Below are positions 27,189 to 35,467 of a DNA stretch of 64,000 bases, one piece after another; the stretch's first letter is position 1, and each line of letters starts with the position of its first letter. Below the pieces are notes generated by a model that saw only the letters and a program-made list of their open reading frames with translations, was not told the DNA's origin and ran no database searches. A program made the position numbers and the translations under genes. The stretch lies in assembly GCF_017313225.1 (NCBI RefSeq), contig NZ_JAFLNE010000001.1, positions 124,001 through 188,000 of the forward strand. Reading direction: 5' to 3'. The DNA comes from Allomuricauda sp. CAU 1633. GTDB lineage: Bacteria; Bacteroidota; Bacteroidia; Flavobacteriales; Flavobacteriaceae.

Positions 27189-27539
27189 TTAGTTGTCAAC
27201 AGAAACAACTTCAGACTGGTTCCAATTTTTTACATTGACAATACGATTGTCCGTAAAATCCACTTCTCTTAAAATATCACCTTCCCAAAAGAACCACTTG
27301 CCAACTCTTGTTCCATTTTCATACGTACCTGAGGCAAGTTTTTTTCCATTTACATCGTACATCAGCCATTCGCCGTGTAGTTTACCTTTCATTAAATAGC
27401 CTGTTTGTGCTATTTCACCGTTTTCGTGAAAATATGTAGCTTTTACCATTTTCCCCACTTTTTCCAAAGTCGGTTCTGTACCTTGCGGATACATACAAAC
27501 CGAAAACATCACTGCCAAAAAAAATATTGCTTTCTTCAT
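27189..27539 (-). CDS. Exported MORN/YwqK-like repeat protein
   Basis: A 116-residue protein with a signal peptide ending near CMYPQG, then MORN-type repeats (GKLHGEWLMYDVNGKKLASG and TRVGKWFFWEGD). This family is often labelled YwqK antitoxin after a Bacillus locus, but no toxin gene is adjacent and the signal peptide makes an antitoxin role unlikely. In Bacteroidota such proteins are common, short and periplasmic or surface located. An exact minus-strand -7 box (TACATTTG, 27591-27584) lies 44 bases before the ATG, and a block of 11-bp phased repeats begins just upstream of it. Confidence 0.8.
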   Translation of the reverse strand: MKKAIFFLAVMFSVCMYPQGTEPTLEKVGKMVKATYFHENGEIAQTGYLMKGKLHGEWLMYDVNGKKLASGTYENGTRVGKWFFWEGDILREVDFTDNRIVNVKNWNQSEVVSVDN

Positions 27540-27583
27540 AGTTTATGGGTTTTTAAAACATTCTTTCTCAATCAATAACGATA

Positions 27584-27591
27584 CAAATGTA
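27584..27591 (-). promoter_or_regulatory. -7 box of the ywqK-like gene
   Basis: Reads TACATTTG on the minus strand, an exact TAnnTTTG match 44 bases before the ATG at 27539. No -33 TTG is evident at the right distance; the phased repeat array begins nine bases further upstream and may supply activator sites instead. Confidence 0.5.
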
Positions 27592-27599
27592 TTTAAATT

Positions 27600-27650
27600 T
27601 TACATTAAATAAATATTTATGTAACATTTAATTTACATTAACTTAACATT
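27600..27650 (+). promoter_or_regulatory. 11-bp phased repeat array, Pho-box-like (five units)
   Basis: Units TTACATT (27600), AAATATT (27611), TAACATT (27622), TTACATT (27633) and TAACATT (27644) are spaced exactly 11 bp apart, one helical turn. That geometry is typical of head-to-tail binding by OmpR/PhoB-type regulators. The octamer CTTAACAT (27642-27649) also occurs at the three elements in the phosphate region of this window. A weaker array in the opposite orientation lies at 27756-27784 (AATGTAA, AAAGTTA, AAAGTTA, again 11 bp apart). The rest of the ywqK-aspS gap (27540-27916) is AT-rich without a credible gene. Confidence 0.5.
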
Positions 27651-27890
27651 AATTACATAAAACACTGTTTATGAACATTTTATAATAATTCAATATTGAA
27701 GTTTGAAATACATTTTATCGACAAATTCGTACAATTTCTAGTAGATAGTCGTCTCAATGTAAACTTAAAGTTAATAAAAAGTTAGGTAAACATCATCCAA
27801 CAAAATCATAAAGTTTAGGGGCGACTAGGTAAAATAATGGTGTCCCAGCAGAAAATCACTAGATCTAACCATAGATTTCGGTATTCCTAT

Positions 27891-27898
27891 TAAATTTG
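27891..27898 (+). promoter_or_regulatory. -7 box of aspS
   Basis: TAAATTTG, an exact TAnnTTTG match ending 18 bases before the aspS ATG at 27917. The sequence expected to hold the -33 element shows no clear TTG. Confidence 0.5.
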
Positions 27899-27916
27899 CC
27901 CTCCAGAACAAATAAG

Positions 27917-29665
27917 ATGTATAGAAGCACTACTTGTGGGGCCTTACGCGCTTCACATATCGGGTCAGAAGTTGTATTGAGCGGTTGGGTTCATAAAGTA
28001 CGGGACAAAGGTTTTGTGGCATGGGTAGATCTACGCGATCGCTACGGCATTACCCAGTTGGTTTTTGATGAGGAAAGAACCTCAAAAGACCTCTTGGACA
28101 AAGCTCGGGAACTTGGGCGGGAGACCGTTATCCAAGCCAAAGGTCACGTTATTGAACGAACCTCTAAAAACCCCAATATTCCAACAGGGGAAATTGAGGT
28201 ACTGGTCAGTGAGCTCACCATTCTCAACAAATCCCTACTACCTCCGTTCACCATTGAAGATGAAACGGATGGCGGCGAGGACATCCGCATGAAATATCGC
28301 TATTTGGATATCCGAAGAAATCCGGTAAAGAACAACCTCATCTTCAGGTCCAAGGTGACCATGGAAGTACGTAAATACCTTTCCGACCAAGGGTTTATTG
28401 ATGTGGAAACGCCATATCTCATCAAATCCACCCCAGAAGGTGCCCGTGACTTTGTGGTGCCAAGCCGAATGAATGAGGGTCAATTTTATGCACTGCCCCA
28501 ATCTCCACAGACTTTTAAGCAATTGTTGATGGTGGGCGGAATGGACAAATATTTTCAAATTGTAAAATGTTTTCGGGATGAAGACCTTCGTGCCGATCGC
28601 CAGCCTGAGTTTACCCAGATTGACTGCGAAATGGCTTTTGTTGAGCAGGAGGACATCCTTAATACCTTTGAAGGTCTTACCAAACATCTGTTGAAAGAAA
28701 TCAAAGGAGTGGAAATTGAAGAGTTCCCTAGAATAACCTTTGATGATGCCATGCGACTCTATGGCAACGATAAGCCTGACATCCGTTTTGGAATGCAATT
28801 CGGAGAATTGAATGCGGTAGCGCAACAAAAGGACTTCAATGTCTTCAACTCTGCCGAATTGGTTGTGGGAATAGCTGTTCCTGGAGCTGCCGAGTACACC
28901 CGAAAAGAAATTGATGCGCTGGTGGATTGGGTAAAACGTCCTCAAGTGGGCGCCAAGGGCATGGTCTATGTAAAATGTAACGAGGATGGGAGCTACAAAT
29001 CCTCAGTGGATAAGTTCTATGATCAAGAAGATTTGACAAAATGGGCTGAGGTGACTGGAGCCAAAGCGGGTGACCTTATTTGTGTGCTTTCCGGTAAAAC
29101 CAACGAAACTAGAGCACAGCTTAGCGCACTTCGTATGGAATTGGCAACCCGACTTGGTCTTAGAAAATCGGATGAGTTTGCCCCGCTTTGGGTAGTGGAT
29201 TTTCCGTTGTTGGAACTGGATGAGGAAACCGGTACCTACCATGCCATGCACCATCCGTTCACATCTCCAAAGCCCGGTCAGTTGGAGCTTTTGGAAACCG
29301 ACCCCGGTGCTGTAAAGGCCAATGCCTACGATTTGGTGCTCAACGGAAACGAAATTGGTGGAGGTTCCATCCGTATTCACGACAAACAGGTACAAGCCAC
29401 TATGTTTAAACATTTAGGCTTTACCCCTGAGGAAGCCAAAGCCCAGTTCGGATTTTTAATGGATGCTTTTCAATATGGTGCTCCCCCTCACGGTGGAATT
29501 GCTTTTGGACTGGATCGCTTGGTAGCCATTTTGGGTGGTCAGGAGACGATTCGCGATTTTATCGCCTTCCCGAAAAACAACAGTGGCCGGGATGTGATGA
29601 TCGATGCCCCTGCTCCCGTTGATGATGAGCAATTAAAGGAACTTCATCTAAAATTAGATCTTTAA
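27917..29665 (+). CDS. aspS: Aspartate--tRNA ligase
   Basis: A 582-residue class II aminoacyl-tRNA synthetase of the bacterial type that charges tRNA(Asp). The N-terminal OB-fold anticodon-binding domain covers about residues 1-105 ([22 protein letters not shown]). Class II motif 2 appears as [18 protein letters not shown] and motif 3 as GIAFGLDRL near the C-terminus. The bacterial GAD insertion lies at about 290-400. The ATG at 27917 is preferred to the upstream TTG at 27896, which overlaps the -7 box. A terminator follows. The bacterial-type (long) form often also charges tRNA(Asn) where asparaginyl-tRNA synthetase is absent; this cannot be judged here. Confidence 0.97.
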   Translation: MYRSTTCGALRASHIGSEVVLSGWVHKVRDKGFVAWVDLRDRYGITQLVFDEERTSKDLLDKARELGRETVIQAKGHVIERTSKNPNIPTGEIEVLVSELTILNKSLLPPFTIEDETDGGEDIRMKYRYLDIRRNPVKNNLIFRSKVTMEVRKYLSDQGFIDVETPYLIKSTPEGARDFVVPSRMNEGQFYALPQSPQTFKQLLMVGGMDKYFQIVKCFRDEDLRADRQPEFTQIDCEMAFVEQEDILNTFEGLTKHLLKEIKGVEIEEFPRITFDDAMRLYGNDKPDIRFGMQFGELNAVAQQKDFNVFNSAELVVGIAVPGAAEYTRKEIDALVDWVKRPQVGAKGMVYVKCNEDGSYKSSVDKFYDQEDLTKWAEVTGAKAGDLICVLSGKTNETRAQLSALRMELATRLGLRKSDEFAPLWVVDFPLLELDEETGTYHAMHHPFTSPKPGQLELLETDPGAVKANAYDLVLNGNEIGGGSIRIHDKQVQATMFKHLGFTPEEAKAQFGFLMDAFQYGAPPHGGIAFGLDRLVAILGGQETIRDFIAFPKNNSGRDVMIDAPAPVDDEQLKELHLKLDL

Positions 29666-29674
29666 AAGCATGTC

Positions 29675-29699
29675 AATCCCGCCAAGAGCGGGATTTTTT
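29675..29699 (+). terminator. Terminator of aspS
   Basis: Stem AATCCCGC (29675-29682) and GCGGGATT (29688-29695), loop CAAGA, and a run of six T residues (29694-29699). It separates aspS from the ClC gene that begins 28 bases later. Confidence 0.88.
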
Positions 29700-29726
29700 A
29701 ATACATTTAAGTGTATCATTGACCCT

Positions 29727-31511
29727 ATGCCCAATAATAGGAAAAGATTACTGACCCGTTTTTTGAAATGGCGATATAAGAATATCTCCAACAAGACCTT
29801 TGTTCATATCATGAGCTTGGTGGTAGGGTTTTTGGCGGGATTGGTGGCCGTCACTTTAAAAAATATCACCTATTTCATTGAGTCGCTCTTAAAAATGGGC
29901 ATCATTTTTTCGGAGAACCAGCTTTATTTTATTTTACCCACCATTGGACTCACTTTTGTCTACCTCTACGTAAAGTTTGTACAGAAAAAACCGCTTCAAC
30001 ATGCGGTATCGTCCATCATCTTTTCACTTTCCAAAAAAGGAGGGCTACTGGGGGTCAAGGACATTTACACCCCCTTGATAACAGCTCCTCTCACCGTAGG
30101 GTTTGGAGGTTCCGTAGGGTTATTGGGCCCTGCGGTTAAATCAGGTTCAGCCATTAGCTCCAACTTAAGCCGATTGTTTCATATTGATACCAAAACGCGT
30201 TCCCTATTGGTGGCCTGTGCTTCGGCGGGGGCCATTTCATCCATTTTTCAATCCCCCATTGCAGCCATCATTTTTGCCGTGGAGGTTTTTACCTTGGACT
30301 TTACCATGATGTCTATGCTCCCTTTATTGTTGGCATCCATTTCCGGGGTCCTCACCTCCTATTTCTTTTTGGGGAACGAAGTACTTTTTAGTTTTTCGCT
30401 GTCCGAGGGATTTGAATTAAAGGATACTGCTTTCTACATCTTGCTGGGTGTGGGCACCGCATTTGCCTCCATCTATTTCACCAAAATGTATTTTGCCATT
30501 TTCAATTTTTTTAAACGTTTCAAGAGTCCAAAGTACAAACTCTTAGTTGGTGGTATCGCCATTGGAATTATGCTCTATGCCATTCCTCCATTATACGGTG
30601 AGGGTTTTGGTTTTATCAACAATTTATTGGAGGGTGACCACCTCAAGGCTTTGGGTAAGACCCCTTTTGATGATTTTACCAGCAATATCTGGGTAGTGAT
30701 AGCCCTCTTGTTTGGAATCACCATTTTCAAGGCCATTGCCATGACCACCACCTTTGCTGCCGGCGGCGCTGGCGGTATATTCATTCCCACCATGGTGATG
30801 GGAAGTGCTTTGGGCAATGTAGTGGCCAAGGTCATCAACAATTTGGGTTTCGGTTTTTCGGTATCGGAAAGCAATTTTACCCTCATTGGGATGGCCGGTT
30901 TGATTGCAGGTGTAATCCATGCACCACTGACAGCCATATTCTTGATAGCCGAAATCACCGGAGGATACCAACTCTTTGTTCCCTTGATGATTACGGCATC
31001 CATTTCGTATCTTATTACTAAAAATGCATTGGATTATACCATTTACACCAAGGAGTTGGCCAAGATAGGAGCGCTGCTTTCACACAATAAGGACCAAATG
31101 GTGCTGGGCCTTATGCAAATGGATGATGTGATCGAAAAAAACTTTAAACCCGTTCACCCAAATATGTCCCTAGGTGAAATGCTCCACCAATCCGTATCCA
31201 AATCCAAACGAAATATTTTTCCCGTTTTGAACGATGAAAAAAAATTGATGGGCATTATTGTTTTGGATGACATCCGCCAATTTATGTTTGATACGGACCT
31301 CTACGAGACCGTTTATGTAAAAAATTTGATGCACGCCCCTCCTGAGCACATCTTTTATGGCAAGGATACCATGAAGCAGGTGATGAAAAAATTTCAGGAT
31401 AGTGGTGCTTGGAACCTACCCGTCATCAAAGATGGAAAATATGAGGGATTCATCTCAAAATCCAAATTATTGACGGCCTATCGAAGGAAATTGATTAATT
31501 ATACCCAATGA
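29727..31511 (+). CDS. ClC-family chloride channel-like protein lacking both transport glutamates, with two CBS domains
   Basis: A 594-residue ClC protein: about 400 residues of membrane core, then two CBS domains (about 455-590). The selectivity region GSVGLLGPAV corresponds to the GxEGP motif of ClC transporters, but the gating glutamate is Leu133 (codon TTG, so two base changes from Glu). In the later FAVEVF segment Glu186 is kept while the position of the internal proton glutamate (Glu203 in E. coli ClC) is Val187. GAGGIFIPTMVMGSALG is intact. Transporters need both glutamates for Cl-/H+ exchange; channels such as ClC-K lack them, so passive anion conduction is inferred. ATG 29727 is chosen over 29670, which overlaps the aspS terminator. 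The next gene overlaps by ATGA. Confidence 0.9.
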   Translation: MPNNRKRLLTRFLKWRYKNISNKTFVHIMSLVVGFLAGLVAVTLKNITYFIESLLKMGIIFSENQLYFILPTIGLTFVYLYVKFVQKKPLQHAVSSIIFSLSKKGGLLGVKDIYTPLITAPLTVGFGGSVGLLGPAVKSGSAISSNLSRLFHIDTKTRSLLVACASAGAISSIFQSPIAAIIFAVEVFTLDFTMMSMLPLLLASISGVLTSYFFLGNEVLFSFSLSEGFELKDTAFYILLGVGTAFASIYFTKMYFAIFNFFKRFKSPKYKLLVGGIAIGIMLYAIPPLYGEGFGFINNLLEGDHLKALGKTPFDDFTSNIWVVIALLFGITIFKAIAMTTTFAAGGAGGIFIPTMVMGSALGNVVAKVINNLGFGFSVSESNFTLIGMAGLIAGVIHAPLTAIFLIAEITGGYQLFVPLMITASISYLITKNALDYTIYTKELAKIGALLSHNKDQMVLGLMQMDDVIEKNFKPVHPNMSLGEMLHQSVSKSKRNIFPVLNDEKKLMGIIVLDDIRQFMFDTDLYETVYVKNLMHAPPEHIFYGKDTMKQVMKKFQDSGAWNLPVIKDGKYEGFISKSKLLTAYRRKLINYTQ

Positions 31512-31771
31512 AGATTAAGTTTAAACATATAATTGTTCTCATAACCCTACTCTCATTTTCTTTGATTGTATATGGCTTTTCCCTTGATGAGGATCAAGCC
31601 AGTTCTGCCCAAAAATATATTGGTTTGGGAACTGTGGGCCTTTTTTTGGTGGCCATGCCCCTTTTCTTGTACAAAGAAAGTAAGCGCAAAGACATGAAAG
31701 ATTACATGCTTACAAAAGATAATATTAAGAAAATGAGGGATAAAGAGGTCAAAAATACTGAGAATCAATAA
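31508..31771 (+). CDS. Small two-helix membrane protein coupled to the ClC gene
   Basis: An 87-residue protein with hydrophobic segments at about residues 7-24 and 37-54 and a highly charged Lys-rich tail. Its ATG overlaps the ClC stop (ATGA, 31508-31511), so the two are translated together. It matches no family I know. The tight coupling suggests a partner or modulator of the channel, but this is positional inference only. Small double-spanning proteins of this type are common in Flavobacteria. Confidence 0.75.
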   Translation: MKIKFKHIIVLITLLSFSLIVYGFSLDEDQASSAQKYIGLGTVGLFLVAMPLFLYKESKRKDMKDYMLTKDNIKKMRDKEVKNTENQ

Positions 31772-31850
31772 TTTTCTAAGATTTAATACTATATTCATCC
31801 AAAGCGTCATAAAAAATTATACTTTAGTATTTTAACAAATTATTTTTTTA

Positions 31851-32045
31851 ATGACCGGTACAGTAAAATTTTTTAATGGATCCAAAGGTTATGGGTTCAT
31901 TACCAACGACGAAACAGGAAAAGACATCTTTGTTCATGTAACCGCACTGAACGGAGTGGAATTGAACGAAGGCGACAAAGTAGAATACGTAGAAGAAGAA
32001 GGAAGAAAAGGAAGAGTTGCTGCACAAGTGCAGGTAATCGGATAA
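31851..32045 (+). CDS. Cold shock protein (CspA family)
   Basis: A 64-residue OB-fold RNA-binding protein with both RNP motifs, KGYGFI and DIFVHV. It melts RNA secondary structure, in cold shock or constitutively. The length is standard for CspA proteins. It stands alone with its own terminator. A near -7 box TACTTTAG lies around 31820, giving a leader of about 25 bases. There is no long structured cold-box leader like that of E. coli cspA. Confidence 0.95.
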   Translation: MTGTVKFFNGSKGYGFITNDETGKDIFVHVTALNGVELNEGDKVEYVEEEGRKGRVAAQVQVIG

Positions 32046-32069
32046 CAATATTTTATTTTGATTTTAACC

Positions 32070-32098
32070 AACCCTCGGCTTTAACCGGGGGTTTTTTT
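32070..32098 (+). terminator. Terminator of the cold shock gene
   Basis: Stem AACCCTCGG (32070-32078) and CCGGGGGTT (32085-32093) with one T-G wobble and a 6-base loop, then a T run to 32098. The converging tadA gene ends three bases later. Confidence 0.85.
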
Positions 32099-32100
32099 AT

Positions 32101-32550
32101 TTAGTTCAGGTTTCTTCGCTGAATAAAAAACCGTTTCAGCAATTCTGCTGACTCATTCTCCAAAACTCCCCCAACAACTTCTGTTTTTGGATGTAAATGC
32201 CCTCCCATCACACCAAAACCACGCTCCAAATCGGCGGCCCCGTAAACCACTTTGGAAATCTGGCTCCAGTATAAGGCCCCGGCACACATCTGACAGGGTT
32301 CCAGGGTTACATAAAGCGTGCATCCCTGAAGATACTTTCCGCCCAAAAAATTGGATGCTGCCGTAATGGCTTGCATTTCGGCATGTGCCGTAACATCCTT
32401 CAATCGCTCGGTAAGGTTATGCGCCCTGCCAATGATTCGGTTATTCACCACAATGACTGCCCCAACAGGTACTTCTCCATTATCAAAGGCAATTTCTGCC
32501 TCTTGGAGGGCCTTTTTCATAAAATAAGTATCGTCAAACGGATTTTCCAC
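32101..32550 (-). CDS. tadA: tRNA(adenine-34) deaminase
   Basis: A 149-residue zinc deaminase that converts A34 to inosine in tRNA(Arg). The active site is HAEMQA, with the catalytic Glu, and PCQMC, supplying the two Cys zinc ligands. The start is GTG at 32550: residues DDTYFMKKAL match the helix that opens TadA proteins (HEYWMRHAL in E. coli), so beginning at the internal ATG 32520 would remove conserved sequence. It overlaps nothing and is convergent with the cold shock gene. A closely related guanine or cytosine deaminase role is less likely given the VPVGAV and HAE/PCxxC context. Confidence 0.93.
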   Translation of the reverse strand: MENPFDDTYFMKKALQEAEIAFDNGEVPVGAVIVVNNRIIGRAHNLTERLKDVTAHAEMQAITAASNFLGGKYLQGCTLYVTLEPCQMCAGALYWSQISKVVYGAADLERGFGVMGGHLHPKTEVVGGVLENESAELLKRFFIQRRNLN

Positions 32551-32614
32551 AACTATTTTTACGGATTTTATGCGATGGCTAAGCTACACATAAAATAATT
32601 TTACCGATTATAGG

Positions 32615-32622
32615 TACTTTTG
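32615..32622 (+). promoter_or_regulatory. -7 box of dxs
   Basis: TACTTTTG, an exact TAnnTTTG match ending 11 bases before the TTG start codon at 32634, so the leader is only a few bases long. Confidence 0.55.
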
Positions 32623-32633
32623 TTTTTTAATCA

Positions 32634-34412
32634 TTGGAAAAGCTTTTAACACATATCGGTTCCCCGAAAGACCTCAAAAAACTGTCTTTGGATGAGTTGC
32701 CTAAACTTGCCCAAGAGCTTCGGGAATTCATTATTGATATTGTAGCTACCAAAGAGGGGCATTTGGGAGCCAGTTTAGGGGTGGTGGAACTTACCATAGC
32801 CCTACATTATGTTTTTGATACGCCTACGGATAAGCTCATTTGGGATGTGGGCCACCAAGCCTACGGCCATAAAATCTTGACAGGCCGAAAAGAAATTTTT
32901 GACACCAACCGACAACTGGGAGGTATCAGTGGTTTTCCTAAACGAAGTGAAAGTGAGTACGATGATTTTGGCACCGGACATAGCTCAACAGCCATATCCG
33001 CCATTTTGGGAATGGCCATGGCTTCAAAATTAAATGAGGACTTTACAAAGCAACATATCGCCGTTGTTGGTGATGCTTCCATAGCCAGTGGAATGGCTTT
33101 TGAAGGACTCAACCATCTTGGGGTCACCGATGTAAATGCCCTTATTGTCCTTAACGATAATGCGATTGGTATTGACCCCAGTGTAGGTGCCCTAAAAAAA
33201 TACCTTACCAATGTAAAAAAAGGCACTGCCAAAGACGAGAATATTTTTGAATGCTTAAACTTGAAGTATTCGGGTCCTTTGGACGGGCATGATGTAAAAG
33301 CTTTGGTGCACGAATTGCAGCGACTAAAAAGTGTTGAAGGGCCGAAACTGCTCCATATTATTACCACTAAGGGAAAAGGACTGAAAAAGGCCGAAGAAGA
33401 TCAGGTAGTCTACCATGCTCCAGGCAAATTTGACAAGATTACCGGGGAACGCCTCAAAAAATCCCAAGAAGCTGAACCACCAAAGTATCAAGATGTTTTT
33501 GGGTTGACACTGGTAGAACTCGCAGAAAAGAACAAAAAAATAGTGGGCATCACTCCGGCAATGCCCACAGGAAGTTCCTTAAAATACATGATGGACAAAA
33601 TGCCGAATCGGGCATTTGATGTGGGCATTGCAGAGCAACATGCCGTAACGCTAGCCGCCGGAATGGCAACACAGGGGCTTATCCCCTTTTGCAACATCTA
33701 TTCCACCTTTTTGCAACGGGCCTATGATCAGGTAATCCACGATGTGGCCCTACAAAATCTTCCGGTTATTTTTTGTTTGGATCGTGCCGGACTGGTAGGT
33801 CAGGATGGACCAACGCACCACGGGGTTTTTGATATGGCGTATTTACGGTGCATCCCCAACCTTACCGTATTTGCTCCCATGAATGAAATGGAACTTAGAA
33901 ATATCATGTATACGGCTCAAATGGGATTAAAAGGCCCCATTGCCATTCGGTATCCAAGGGGGCGTGGCGTGACTTTGGATTGGAAAAACAAATTTGAGCC
34001 CATTGAAATAGGTACTGCACGTTGTTTACAGGAAGGTTCCAAAATAGCCATCCTTTCCATCGGGCACATAGGTAACGAGGTTGTACGGCTATTGGAAGCG
34101 TTGAACAATCCAACAACCCTGGGCCATTACGACATGCGTTTTGTAAAACCTTTGGATAAAGAAACCCTCCGCACCATTTTTAAAAAATATGACCATATCA
34201 TCACTATAGAAGATGGGTGCGAAATGGGTGGGTTTGGTTCTGCAGTGCTCGAATTTGCCAATGAAGAGCACTGGACAAAATCCGTTACAATTTTTGGCAT
34301 TCAAGATCAGTTTGTTGCACAGGGAACAATCCCCGAGACACACCAACTGGCTGGTATAGATTTTGATACCCTACATTCCTATATAAAATCAACCTTAAAC
34401 CAATGCGATTAA
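32634..34412 (+). CDS. dxs: 1-deoxy-D-xylulose-5-phosphate synthase
   Basis: A 592-residue thiamine-diphosphate enzyme that condenses pyruvate and glyceraldehyde 3-phosphate in the first step of the MEP isoprenoid route, which feeds the carotenoid and quinone genes. The ThDP motif GDASIASGMAFEGLNHLG...LNDN is clear, as are DVGHQAYGHKILTGR and the C-terminal RYPRG and GIQDQFV blocks. A TTG start is required: an in-frame TAA lies three bases before it and no nearby ATG keeps the conserved N-terminus. It is about 30 residues shorter than E. coli Dxs. The last ten bases overlap the start of the DUF3078 gene. Confidence 0.96.
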   Translation: MEKLLTHIGSPKDLKKLSLDELPKLAQELREFIIDIVATKEGHLGASLGVVELTIALHYVFDTPTDKLIWDVGHQAYGHKILTGRKEIFDTNRQLGGISGFPKRSESEYDDFGTGHSSTAISAILGMAMASKLNEDFTKQHIAVVGDASIASGMAFEGLNHLGVTDVNALIVLNDNAIGIDPSVGALKKYLTNVKKGTAKDENIFECLNLKYSGPLDGHDVKALVHELQRLKSVEGPKLLHIITTKGKGLKKAEEDQVVYHAPGKFDKITGERLKKSQEAEPPKYQDVFGLTLVELAEKNKKIVGITPAMPTGSSLKYMMDKMPNRAFDVGIAEQHAVTLAAGMATQGLIPFCNIYSTFLQRAYDQVIHDVALQNLPVIFCLDRAGLVGQDGPTHHGVFDMAYLRCIPNLTVFAPMNEMELRNIMYTAQMGLKGPIAIRYPRGRGVTLDWKNKFEPIEIGTARCLQEGSKIAILSIGHIGNEVVRLLEALNNPTTLGHYDMRFVKPLDKETLRTIFKKYDHIITIEDGCEMGGFGSAVLEFANEEHWTKSVTIFGIQDQFVAQGTIPETHQLAGIDFDTLHSYIKSTLNQCD

Positions 34413-35467
34413 ACTTTTTTCTAATTCTGTTCTTTGCCGTTTTGCTATCAGCCCATGCACAAGTTGCCCCATACAAGGTGTTTGAACTTAAATCTGATAG
34501 CACAGATTATGTATTTAAGGTGATACGCATTAAAGATGTGAAACTTAAATATGTGACCAGGGGAGCAAAGCTCACCGACCCCAGAACTGTTTTGAACCGC
34601 GTAAGGCCCGTACGAAAGTGGTACCGGCGTTTTGAGCCAACTTCATTTTGGGAGAAAACCAATGAGTTTGGCATGAATATCAACGAGGTTTCTTTTGTAA
34701 ACTGGAATGCAGGGGGTGACAACTCCGTTACTGCCCTGGCAAGTATGCGATTTAAGCGCAACTATAAGTTTAGATACCTGAACTGGAACAACGAAGCCAT
34801 CTTTAGATATGGACTCAATGCGCAAGAAGGTCGAAAACTTCGTAAAACGGATGACCAAATCAGACTGTCATCTACCATAAGTTTTAGAAAAGATACTATC
34901 ACCAATTGGTATTATTCGGTCAAGACCAATTTTAACACACAGTTTTCCAATGGTTTTAAATATCCAGATAGGGACAACCCCATTTCAAGGTTCATGGCTC
35001 CAGGATATCTTTTTGTAGGTATTGGTACATCATACATTCCTCCGCAAGACAAGTTCAACCTGTATATTTCTCCTGCTACCATGAAATCTACCTTTGTTTT
35101 GGATGAAACCCTTTCAAATCAAGGCTCCTTTGGTGTGGAAGAAGGGGAGCAAGTGTTTTTAGAGGTCGGTTTTCTCATCACCAACACCTGGGAAAAAGAA
35201 ATTTTACGTAATGTTTTAATGAACCACAGGATAAACCTGTACACGGATTACATTAGAAGTTTTGGGAATATTGATGTGGACTGGGAGATGAATTTTAATC
35301 TAAAGGTTAACGACCATATCAATGCCAACATTGGTACACATCTAATTTATGACGACGACATTAAGTTTGATGAAGTGGTCGCGGAGGATGGTACCATCGT
35401 AGACCCGGGAATACCAAGAATCCAATTTAAACAATTATTGGGGGTAGGGCTGCTCTTCAATCTCTAG
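34403..35467 (+). CDS. DUF3078 outer-membrane beta-barrel protein
   Basis: A 354-residue exported protein with a signal peptide ending AHAQ (about residue 20). The mature part is rich in alternating aromatic and polar strands (for example NINEVSFVNWNAGGDNSV and the terminal LGVGLLFNL), matching DUF3078, a Bacteroidota family predicted to form an outer-membrane barrel. It starts ten bases inside the dxs gene, so it is translated from the same message. Function unknown. Its TAG shares the four bases CTAG (35464-35467) with the converging dgt gene. Confidence 0.85.
   Translation: MRLNFFLILFFAVLLSAHAQVAPYKVFELKSDSTDYVFKVIRIKDVKLKYVTRGAKLTDPRTVLNRVRPVRKWYRRFEPTSFWEKTNEFGMNINEVSFVNWNAGGDNSVTALASMRFKRNYKFRYLNWNNEAIFRYGLNAQEGRKLRKTDDQIRLSSTISFRKDTITNWYYSVKTNFNTQFSNGFKYPDRDNPISRFMAPGYLFVGIGTSYIPPQDKFNLYISPATMKSTFVLDETLSNQGSFGVEEGEQVFLEVGFLITNTWEKEILRNVLMNHRINLYTDYIRSFGNIDVDWEMNFNLKVNDHINANIGTHLIYDDDIKFDEVVAEDGTIVDPGIPRIQFKQLLGVGLLFNL

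Noticed and set aside
27189..27539. YwqK-type antitoxin of a toxin-antitoxin pair
   Set aside because: No toxin gene is adjacent, and the protein has a signal peptide, so a cytoplasmic antitoxin role is implausible.
27600..27660. Possible CRISPR-like or satellite repeat
   Set aside because: Units are 7-8 bases with an 11-bp period, too short and too degenerate for CRISPR; the pattern fits regulator binding sites.
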